From contig CALWKN010000195.1 in the NCBI GenBank assembly GCA_944381265.1, forward strand, positions 1 through 32,185: DNA of 32,185 bases, read 5' to 3'. The notes under the pieces are model-generated. The model saw only the letters and a list, made by a program, of their open reading frames with translations, made no database searches and was not told the origin of the DNA. The DNA is from an uncultured Clostridia bacterium. GTDB lineage: Bacteria > Bacillota > Clostridia > Christensenellales > UBA1750. Shown here one piece after another: positions 26,120 to 32,185 of the stretch; within the stretch, counting starts at the first letter, position 1; each line of letters begins with the position of its first letter. The translations under genes were made by a program, and so were the position numbers.

Positions 26120-27337
26120 ATGAAACACAACGTTTGCAGGCTCCTGATGCTGCTGCTGTGCGCGGCGCTGCTGCTGCCGCTGTGCGCCTGCCAAAGCGGT
26201 GGCGCCGAGGGCGGGGAAGCGAGCGTCGGCGTCACCGTGGGGCAGACGGAGGGCGAGGGCGACATCCCCCCCGCGCTGCAGCCGGACGGCGGCAAGCTGC
26301 GCATAGGCCTTTTGGACATCAACGAGTACGAACCGGCCAGCATCTATCTGTACTACGTTTTGCAGGGTTTAAAAAACGAGGGCTGGATCGAGTTTGACAG
26401 CCTGCCCTTTACCGAGACGAGCATGGACGTCGTTGCCATGGTGCAGGCGCTGTCGGAGATGGACCTTGGGCCGTATGTGGAGTTCGTGGGCGACGCGGCC
26501 TACTACTCCGAGTACCAGAGCGAGGAGGAGATCGTGCAGAGCCTGCGGGCGCACATCGACTCCGAGGAGGGCCTGGACATCATCCTTGCCATGGGCACGG
26601 ACCCCGGCCTCTTCATGCAGCGCCACAGCGACCTGGACATAAACGTGCTGGTCTGCATGGCCACCGACCCCGTGGCCTCCGGCATCATCGACTCCACCGA
26701 GGACAGGGGCGATCCCCAGGTCTGGGCCCAGGTCGAGCCCCTGCCCTATTACCGGCAGATCAAGTTCTACCACAACATCATCGAGTTTGCGAATATCGGC
26801 ATGGTCTACACCGACCCCGTGGTCGTGGCCCTGTCCGACTACCAGCGCGGCGCGGAGGAACTGGGCGTAGAGCTCACCGGCGTGCTCGTGCCCGAGCAGG
26901 GCTCGATGAGCAACGAGGCCTACGCCGACCTTCTGCGCTCCACCTATGAGGACCTGATCGCGCGGGGCGTGGACGCCTATATGCTCAACGCCGACCTCGT
27001 CACAAGCGACATGGATCTCGCCTCCCTGATCGAGCCGTTCCTTGCGGCGGGCATCCCCGTCTTTGTGCAGGACGGCGAAAACTACGTGCGCGACGGCGCG
27101 CTGCTGCTGGTGGCCTCCACCGACAACCAGGGCGTGGGCCAGTTCGTGGCCGAGACCATCGCGCGCGTGGCCACCGGCACGCAGCCGGGCGACATCCCCT
27201 GCGAGTACGTCTCCTCCCCCTACATGAGCCTGAATCTGGACACGGCCAAGCGCATAGGCTTTCGGCCCGGGTTTGAGATCCTGCTCTCGTGCGAGACGAT
27301 CTATTCCTCCGCCGCAGAGGGAGGTGAGGCGGCATGA
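26120..27337 (+). CDS. ABC-type substrate-binding lipoprotein (ABC_sub_bind/TrpX-like)
   Basis: The 405-aa product has a lipoprotein signal peptide: Lys/Arg start, Leu-rich core and lipobox L21-C-A-C24, with Cys24 the likely lipidated residue. An acidic/Gly spacer (~25-55) leads to a periplasmic-binding fold: LRIGLLDINEYEPAS, YYVLQGLKNEGW, DIILAMGTDPGLFM, VLVCMATDPVASGI and a second lobe with NIGMVYTDP and GIPVFVQDGENYVRDGALLL. This resembles the ABC_sub_bind (PF04392) group, some members of which bind aromatic amino acids; the ligand here is unknown. No ABC permease or ATPase gene follows. Its stop overlaps the start of the sensor-MFS gene, so it probably delivers or reports a ligand to that protein. 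Confidence 0.83.
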   Translation: MKHNVCRLLMLLLCAALLLPLCACQSGGAEGGEASVGVTVGQTEGEGDIPPALQPDGGKLRIGLLDINEYEPASIYLYYVLQGLKNEGWIEFDSLPFTETSMDVVAMVQALSEMDLGPYVEFVGDAAYYSEYQSEEEIVQSLRAHIDSEEGLDIILAMGTDPGLFMQRHSDLDINVLVCMATDPVASGIIDSTEDRGDPQVWAQVEPLPYYRQIKFYHNIIEFANIGMVYTDPVVVALSDYQRGAEELGVELTGVLVPEQGSMSNEAYADLLRSTYEDLIARGVDAYMLNADLVTSDMDLASLIEPFLAAGIPVFVQDGENYVRDGALLLVASTDNQGVGQFVAETIARVATGTQPGDIPCEYVSSPYMSLNLDTAKRIGFRPGFEILLSCETIYSSAAEGGEAA

Positions 27338-29760
27338 CAGAGAGCGTCAGGACCGAGATCACCGGCAAGCGCTATAAGACCGTCATCGCCATATTCTGCG
27401 TCTTCCTCTTTGTGACGCTGGCGCTGGTGTCCGTGGTCTGCGTGCTGAGCTTTGACCAGAACTACCGCGAGGTCAAGCAGAGCTATTATTCCGCCATGTG
27501 CGAGCAGGTCATCTCCGACATGGAGACCTCGATCTCCTACGGCAAGCGCATCGACCGCTACTACGGCATCGAGGACGTCTTTGCCCGCACGCAGGCCCTC
27601 TTTGCCGACGAGGCCCGCTTTGAGGTGGCCACGCTCTCCCCGGACGGGCAGGCGCTCAACGCCACCTACGCCGCGGACTCCGTCAGCGCGCAGATCGCCG
27701 CCAGCGACGAGACGCGCCTTGCGATGGAGAGCCTCGCTTCGTCCGGCGGCTACGAGATCCTGAGCCGCGGCGGCTATGAGATGCTGCTCATGCCCGTGCG
27801 CGACGGCGAGAACCTGGCCGGGTTCTTCGCGCTGAGCTATCCTGCCGACGTCTACAGCGCGCAGCGCACCGCCATGCTGCGCGACGCCGCCATTTACCTT
27901 GCCATCGCCTTTGCCGTGGGCGCGGCGGCCATACTCCTCTACGCCGCGGTCATGCACAAGCGCTTCTGGCAGAAGGACGAGAGCACGCGCAAGTTCCTGC
28001 TCTTTGGCGTGCCCTCGGGCATTATCATCGCCTCCATACTCCTCATCGGCGTGATGAACTACCTGCTCTTCCAGGACCGCTACGAGGCCGCCATACGCGA
28101 GGACGCCGCCTCCATCGTCGAGTACGTGCGCGAGACCGCGGACGAACTGTACGAAAAGGGCGTGCCCTATGAGGAGATGTACGGCCTGGACGAGTACCTG
28201 GCCGAAAAGGTGGAGAGCGTGCCGGTGCTGTGGAACCTGCGCGTTTCCTCCGTCGTCTCCGACAGCGACAGCGTGCTCCACCGCCAGAACGACGCGCTGG
28301 TCTCCATCCCGCTGCAGGGCGCGGACGGCACGCTGCTGGTGGAGGCCTTCATCTCCCAGGACTACATCGACGGCAAGATGGGCGAGCTGTTCCTGATGTT
28401 CCTTGCCACGTTCATCTTCTGCATCGTCATCATCGTGGAGATGACCAAGCTCCCCGCCATGATCGACAACCGCAGCCGCAAGGAGTTCAACGAGCCCACG
28501 GAGCAGAACTACGAGCAGATCTCCTCCGGCGTGCGCATCGCCTCTTTCCTGCGGGTGCTGAGCAACTACATGTACTTGCCCTACAGCGCCATGCTCATCA
28601 AGCAGTGGAACCAGGCGGTGGGGGGACTGAGCGTCGGCGTCACCGCCGCCCTGCCCCTTACCATGGAGAGCGCCGGGCAGGTCATCGGCGCCATGCTCTA
28701 CCCGCTGTGGTTCAAGCGCCCGGACAAGCGCAGCCGCCTGTTCTTCACCGCCTGCCTGGGCGTGATGCTGGCGGTCAACGTCGCCTGCTTCCTCACGGGC
28801 TCGGCGCTGATGATCATCGTCATGCGCTTCATCGGCGGCCTGTCCTACTCGGGCTTTATGCACATGCTCAACCTCATCGTCGCCTCCGGCGACGAGAGCG
28901 AGGAGCGCCACCAGATCAACCTGGCCCAGTCCAACGCCGGCATCATCGGCGGCATCATGTGCGGCGCGGGCATCGGCGCCATCGTCGCGGCGCTGGCCGG
29001 GTATGCCTTCTCCTACATCATCTCCGCCGCCATGTTCCTGCTCTTTGGCGTCTTTGTGCTGCGCATGCTGCCCTGGCGCCTGCTGGAGCGCAACGCCGTG
29101 CTCAAGGAGCGCCAGATCGCCGGGGCCGAAGAGGAGCCGAAGTTCAGCCTCCTGGACTACGTCAAGGTCGTCTTCTCCCCGCGCGTGCTGCAGTACTTCC
29201 TGCTGGTCATGCTGCCCATCTGCTTTGGCGACATCTACATCGTGACGCTCATCCCCTCCATGGCCGACGCCCAGGGAAGCACCATCCTGCTCTCCTACTG
29301 CTACATCTTCAACGGCATCGCCGGGTTCTACTTCGGCCCCAAGCTCGTGGAGCTGCTGGGCAAGCGCCTGGGCAACAGCCTGTGCCTGGTGCTGGTCATG
29401 GCGCTTGCCGCCGTGGCGCTGGTGGTGCTGGGCATGCCGCCTTTCTCGGTGACGGTGTTGGTGGCATCGACTTTGCTTGGCATGTTCGACGGCTTTGGCA
29501 GCCCGATGTGCACGGACGGCTTCCTCGCCATTCCCACGCTCAAGAACCGCATGACCGAGGTCTCGGCCCTGGCCGTGTACTTTACGCTCAGCAACGTCAT
29601 CTCCGTCGTGGCCCCGGTCATCATCGAGGTCATCACCGAGGGCAACATCAGCGTCGCGCTCTTCGCGCTCTCGGGCGTGTACCTGGCCTGCGCCGCCGTC
29701 TTTGCCGCGCTCAGCGGCTTTGCCTCCATCGGCCGCCGGCGCCGCGGGGCCGCCGCCTGA
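27334..29760 (+). CDS. Two-sensor membrane module fused to an MFS transporter
   Basis: The 808-aa product starts within the previous stop (ATGA overlap). N-terminal half: TM1 (~15-39), a Cache/CHASE-like domain (~40-182, with YGKRIDRYYGIEDV at 69-82), TM2 (~184-207), TM3 (~220-245), a second extracytoplasmic domain (~247-348, with KGVPYEEMY from residue 275) and TM4 (~350-371). From ~400 onward are about twelve hydrophobic helices with MFS features: YLPYSAMLIKQWNQAVGG, MRFIGGLSYSGFMHML, QSNAGIIGGIMCGAGIGAIV and SYCYIFNGIAGFYFGPKL. The sensor half parallels the whole 352-aa protein at 20419. The fusion suggests ligand-gated transport or a transporter-shaped receptor. The substrate may be whatever the neighbouring lipoprotein binds. 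Confidence 0.83.
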   Translation: MTESVRTEITGKRYKTVIAIFCVFLFVTLALVSVVCVLSFDQNYREVKQSYYSAMCEQVISDMETSISYGKRIDRYYGIEDVFARTQALFADEARFEVATLSPDGQALNATYAADSVSAQIAASDETRLAMESLASSGGYEILSRGGYEMLLMPVRDGENLAGFFALSYPADVYSAQRTAMLRDAAIYLAIAFAVGAAAILLYAAVMHKRFWQKDESTRKFLLFGVPSGIIIASILLIGVMNYLLFQDRYEAAIREDAASIVEYVRETADELYEKGVPYEEMYGLDEYLAEKVESVPVLWNLRVSSVVSDSDSVLHRQNDALVSIPLQGADGTLLVEAFISQDYIDGKMGELFLMFLATFIFCIVIIVEMTKLPAMIDNRSRKEFNEPTEQNYEQISSGVRIASFLRVLSNYMYLPYSAMLIKQWNQAVGGLSVGVTAALPLTMESAGQVIGAMLYPLWFKRPDKRSRLFFTACLGVMLAVNVACFLTGSALMIIVMRFIGGLSYSGFMHMLNLIVASGDESEERHQINLAQSNAGIIGGIMCGAGIGAIVAALAGYAFSYIISAAMFLLFGVFVLRMLPWRLLERNAVLKERQIAGAEEEPKFSLLDYVKVVFSPRVLQYFLLVMLPICFGDIYIVTLIPSMADAQGSTILLSYCYIFNGIAGFYFGPKLVELLGKRLGNSLCLVLVMALAAVALVVLGMPPFSVTVLVASTLLGMFDGFGSPMCTDGFLAIPTLKNRMTEVSALAVYFTLSNVISVVAPVIIEVITEGNISVALFALSGVYLACAAVFAALSGFASIGRRRRGAAA

Positions 29761-29793
29761 TCGCGCACTTGACAGAAGAAAGGGGGGCCGCAT

Positions 29794-31839
29794 ATGCCGG
29801 GTTATGCCGATAACGCCGAGTTCCTCGCCGCCGCGCAGCGCTTTGTGGACGCGCTCCTGCGCGCGGCGCTGGCACGGCGGGCGTCCGCAGGCGCTTCCGG
29901 CGTGCTGGAAGAAGCCGCCGCGGCGCTGGCCCAGCCCCGCCCCCTGCCGGACGCCGCGCTGCGGCGCGCCTATTCCGAGCTCTTTGCCCGCGGCGCATCG
30001 GGGGAAACGCCGCCCTTCCATGCGCTCTGCGAGCTGTTGGAGCTGGGGCCCTTCGCCCGCTTCTGCGCCCTGCTTGCGCTCTGCTCTGCCCTGGACGGGC
30101 GGTACGAGGCCGCCTACGCCGCCCTGAGCTTTGGCGGCGCGCAGGCGGAGCCGACGCTGGGCGTCGCCCTGGAACTCTACGCCTTTTTGGAGAAACCGGA
30201 CCTGGCGGAAGCGGCGGAGCTCTTTGCCGACGAGCGCTCCGGCGCCGCCTACGCCTTTGCCCGCCCGGCACAGACCGGCCCGCGCGCCGTGCTGCGCCTG
30301 GGGGAAAAGGCCCGGCTCCTGGCGCTGGGCTCCGCCGCCCTGTCCCCCGCCGCCGCCCGCTATGCCGCGGCGCTGCCGCCCGACGGCGCGCCCCTGCCCT
30401 ACGGCCTGGCGGAAAAGCGCCTGCCGGAGCTGCTGCTGCGCCTGCTGGACGGCCCGCGCAACGCCGTGGTGCAGCTCGTCGGCCCGCGCGGCTCCGGCCG
30501 CACGCGGACGCTGCGCCACTTCTGCGCCGAGTCCGGGCTGGGGCTGCTGGCGGTGGACTGCCCGCGCGTGTTTTCCAGCGGCGAGGACCTGGCCACCCTT
30601 GCTGCCGCCCTTGCCGCCGAGGCGCTGCTGGGCGGCTCGCTGCTGCTGCTGTACGCCCTGGACGAGGGCGGCGACGAGGCGGGGCGCATACGGCTCTGCG
30701 AGGAGCTGAGCCGGCGATTGAAGGTGGTGCTCCTCGCCGCCGAAGACGTACAGAGACTGCCGCGCGCGCTGCAGACACTGCGTGTGGACTTCCCCGCGCC
30801 GAGCGCCCGCCTCGCCCGTTCGATCTGGGAGGACGAGCTGCGCGCCCGGCCGAGGGAGCCGCTCTCGCCCCGCGAACTGGCGGACAAATACCCGCTGCCC
30901 CCCGGCCAGGTGCGCGAGGTGCTGGACCGGGCGGAGCTGGAGGCCGCGCTGCACGGCGAGACGCGCCTGAGCCGCAGCCGCATCGTCGCCTCCGTGCGCG
31001 GCGGCGCGGCGCGCACGCTGGAAGGCCAGGCCCGCCGCATCAACGCCTTCTACACCTGGGAGGACCTGGTCGTGTCCTCCGACACGCTGCGCGAGCTGCG
31101 CCTCTTTGCCGACAGGGTGCGCCTGCGCGCCCGCGTCATGGAGGACTGGAACTTCCAGAGCCGCCTGGCCTACGGGCGGGCCGTCTCGGCGCTGTTCTAC
31201 GGCGTGCCGGGCACGGGCAAGACCATGGCAGCGCAGGTGCTGGCCCACGACCTGGATCTGGACCTCTACCGCGTGGACTTAAGCCAGATCCTGAACAAGT
31301 ACGTGGGCGAGACGGAGAAGAACCTCGGCCGCATATTCGACGCCGCGGCCGGCTGCGGCGGCATCCTCTTCTTTGACGAGGCGGACGCCCTCTTTGCCAA
31401 GCGCACGGAGATCGCCGACAGCAAGGACAAGTACGCCAACGCCGAGACCGCCTTCCTGCTGCAGAAGATCGAGGAGTTCGACGGCCTGGTGATACTGGCC
31501 ACGAACCTGGCCTATAACTTTGACGACGCCTTCAAGCGCCGCATCAACTACATGGTCCGCTTCTCCGTGCCGGACGAAGAGCAGCGGCGCGAGCTCTGGG
31601 AGAAGGTCTTCCCGCCGGAGACGCGCGCCGGGGAGCGGCTGGACCTGGATTTCCTGGCAGAGAATTTCGAGTTCACCGGTTCGACCATCAAGTCCATCGC
31701 CGTCTCCGCCGCCTACATGGCCGCGTCCGACGGCGGGGAGATCGAGATGCGGCACGTCATCCGCGCCCTGAAGCACGAGGTGCAAAAGAGCGGCGGTCTG
31801 CTCATCAAGTCCAAGCTCCGCGAGTACGACGTGGAGTAG
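29794..31839 (+). CDS. AAA+ ATPase (Afp15-like), second of two paralogues
   Basis: The 681-aa protein has the same design as the ATPase at 21464. An N-terminal helical region (~1-200) precedes a degenerate P-loop GPRGSGRT (230-237, with Arg236 in place of Lys). A complete AAA+ domain follows, with Walker A GVPGTGKT (470-477), Walker B ILFFDE (524-529), ILATNLAYNFDDAFKRRINY (sensor 1 and arginine-finger region) and a C-terminal helical lid. The shared block around SQILNKYVGETEKNLGRIFD is nearly identical in the two proteins, while the N-terminal parts differ. They may form a mixed ring or act on different partners. The ATG follows GAAAGGGGGGCCGCAT. Confidence 0.87.
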   Translation: MPGYADNAEFLAAAQRFVDALLRAALARRASAGASGVLEEAAAALAQPRPLPDAALRRAYSELFARGASGETPPFHALCELLELGPFARFCALLALCSALDGRYEAAYAALSFGGAQAEPTLGVALELYAFLEKPDLAEAAELFADERSGAAYAFARPAQTGPRAVLRLGEKARLLALGSAALSPAAARYAAALPPDGAPLPYGLAEKRLPELLLRLLDGPRNAVVQLVGPRGSGRTRTLRHFCAESGLGLLAVDCPRVFSSGEDLATLAAALAAEALLGGSLLLLYALDEGGDEAGRIRLCEELSRRLKVVLLAAEDVQRLPRALQTLRVDFPAPSARLARSIWEDELRARPREPLSPRELADKYPLPPGQVREVLDRAELEAALHGETRLSRSRIVASVRGGAARTLEGQARRINAFYTWEDLVVSSDTLRELRLFADRVRLRARVMEDWNFQSRLAYGRAVSALFYGVPGTGKTMAAQVLAHDLDLDLYRVDLSQILNKYVGETEKNLGRIFDAAAGCGGILFFDEADALFAKRTEIADSKDKYANAETAFLLQKIEEFDGLVILATNLAYNFDDAFKRRINYMVRFSVPDEEQRRELWEKVFPPETRAGERLDLDFLAENFEFTGSTIKSIAVSAAYMAASDGGEIEMRHVIRALKHEVQKSGGLLIKSKLREYDVE

Positions 31840-31848
31840 CCCACAGAC

Positions 31849-31854
31849 AGGAGG
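31849..31854 (+). promoter_or_regulatory. RBS (AGGAGG) fixing a TTG start of the last gene
   Basis: AGGAGG lies eight bases before TTG at 31863, which opens a frame that stays open to the window end. The next in-frame ATG (31968) has a much poorer upstream site. Confidence 0.6.
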
Positions 31855-31862
31855 GAGAAACC

Positions 31863-32185
31863 TTGACCCAGATAACGACAGCCCCGGTCCGCAGATACGA
31901 CCAGGAGCAGCAGAGGATCCCCAATTTTTTGCGGGTCAACGGTCAGGCGCCGCGGGAAGTGCAGACGCAGATGGCACAGGCGGAGCGGCAGAGGCGCTAT
32001 ACGGGCGGGCAGATCGGCGAGGAAGGCGCCGTGCCCAGCGCCTGGCGCGGACGGGCCGCAAGCCCCATGGCGCGCGCCAACAAAGTCCACGACGAGGAGA
32101 GCTTTACCCAGTTTTTCCAGCAGGCCATGCAGGACGCGCGCCGCGACGACATCGCCCGCGCCTATATGGCCTACAGCAAGACGGA
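31863..32185 (+). CDS. Unrecognised protein, 3' end cut by window
   Basis: A frame starting at TTG, 23 bases after the second AAA+ gene, is open to the end of the window (107 codons visible). The visible part is hydrophilic and rich in Gln, Arg and Ala: QITTAPVRRYDQEQQRIP at the start, EVQTQMAQAERQRRYTGG, and the helical ESFTQFFQQAMQDARRDDIA near the edge. No signal peptide, membrane helix or known domain is visible. The strong ribosome binding site and tight spacing argue that it is real and belongs to the same unit. A helical structural or scaffold protein is possible, but nothing in the sequence decides this. Confidence 0.6.
   Translation, partial: MTQITTAPVRRYDQEQQRIPNFLRVNGQAPREVQTQMAQAERQRRYTGGQIGEEGAVPSAWRGRAASPMARANKVHDEESFTQFFQQAMQDARRDDIARAYMAYSKT

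Noticed and set aside
29769-29774. Perfect TTGACA resembling a -35 promoter box before the second AAA+ gene
   Set aside because: Any -10 box at normal spacing would fall on the start codon itself (around 29792-29797), and no good TATAAT-like sequence is there.
27301-31248. A 1315-codon open frame on the minus strand, and other long antisense frames (for example 16679-19270 and 23528-26005)
   Set aside because: High G+C DNA makes stop codons rare in shadow frames. The translations are low-complexity His/Ala/Gly/Arg/Val-rich strings without motifs, while the plus strand has recognisable proteins with ribosome binding sites.
1-32185. Type VI secretion system
   Set aside because: No TssJ/L/M membrane complex, TssK or ClpV-type gene is seen. 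DUF4255, the LysM adaptor, DUF4280 and Afp15-like ATPases point to the Afp/PVC-type lineage.
1-32185. Intact prophage or phage remnant
   Set aside because: No capsid, portal, terminase, integrase, repressor or lysis genes are present, and sensor and transport genes are interleaved with tail genes.
1-32185. CRISPR arrays, tRNA or rRNA genes, insertion sequences
   Set aside because: I saw no regularly spaced direct repeats, no tRNA-like cloverleaf in the short gaps, and no transposase-like frame. The only clear repeats are coding (MORN linker and first gene).

Overview
The window is one dense, single-strand (+) gene cluster of very high G+C DNA. It carries 23 protein genes, two of them cut by the window edges. 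Intergenic gaps never exceed about 70 bases, and several junctions are ATGA or larger overlaps (4183, 10347, 19243, 21464, 27334), so it reads as one or a few polycistronic units. Strong AGGAGG-type ribosome binding sites, frequent GTG/TTG starts, a lipobox-bearing lipoprotein and no recognisable outer-membrane gene suggest a high-G+C Firmicute (Clostridia-like). That assignment is inference; no taxonomic marker lies in the window.

The core is a phage-tail-like contractile injection system (CIS) of the Afp/PVC/extracellular-CIS lineage. The baseplate block (1-12122) contains: an unrecognised protein with a conserved-looking basic C-terminus, a LysM tube/baseplate adaptor (Afp7-like), a hub split into separate gpD-like and gpV/gp5-like genes, a gp25-like wedge protein (Afp9-like), two baseplate J/gp6-like proteins (Afp11- and Afp12-like), a tail protein I-like protein, and a protein with an FYGKLLTV N-terminus and an Ig-like C-terminus. 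Further along come the DUF4255 tail terminator (Afp16-like, 18659), a PAAR-like DUF4280 spike tip (20018) and two Afp15-like AAA+ ATPases (21464 and 29794). Sheath, inner tube, tape measure and a recognisable effector are not present and are expected outside the window.

Interleaved with the core is an unusual accessory set facing the membrane: a possible degenerate kinase-like protein (12152), a multi-pass propeller/HAMP protein whose class III cyclase domain has lost key catalytic residues (12974), a membrane-anchored MORN-repeat protein (15677), an exported coiled-coil protein (17750), a four-helix two-sensor membrane protein (20419), a long alanine-racemase fusion (23555), a substrate-binding lipoprotein (26120) and a two-sensor protein fused to an MFS transporter (27334). 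The 352-aa sensor protein and the N-terminal half of the MFS fusion share the same layout and motifs.

My working model, which is inference, is a CIS coupled to the cell envelope. Membrane sensors, a pseudocyclase and a solute-binding protein/MFS pair would perceive an extracellular or envelope signal and control assembly, docking or firing of the particle, with two ATPases for assembly or remodelling. The alanine-racemase fusion could tie it to D-amino acids or the cell wall.
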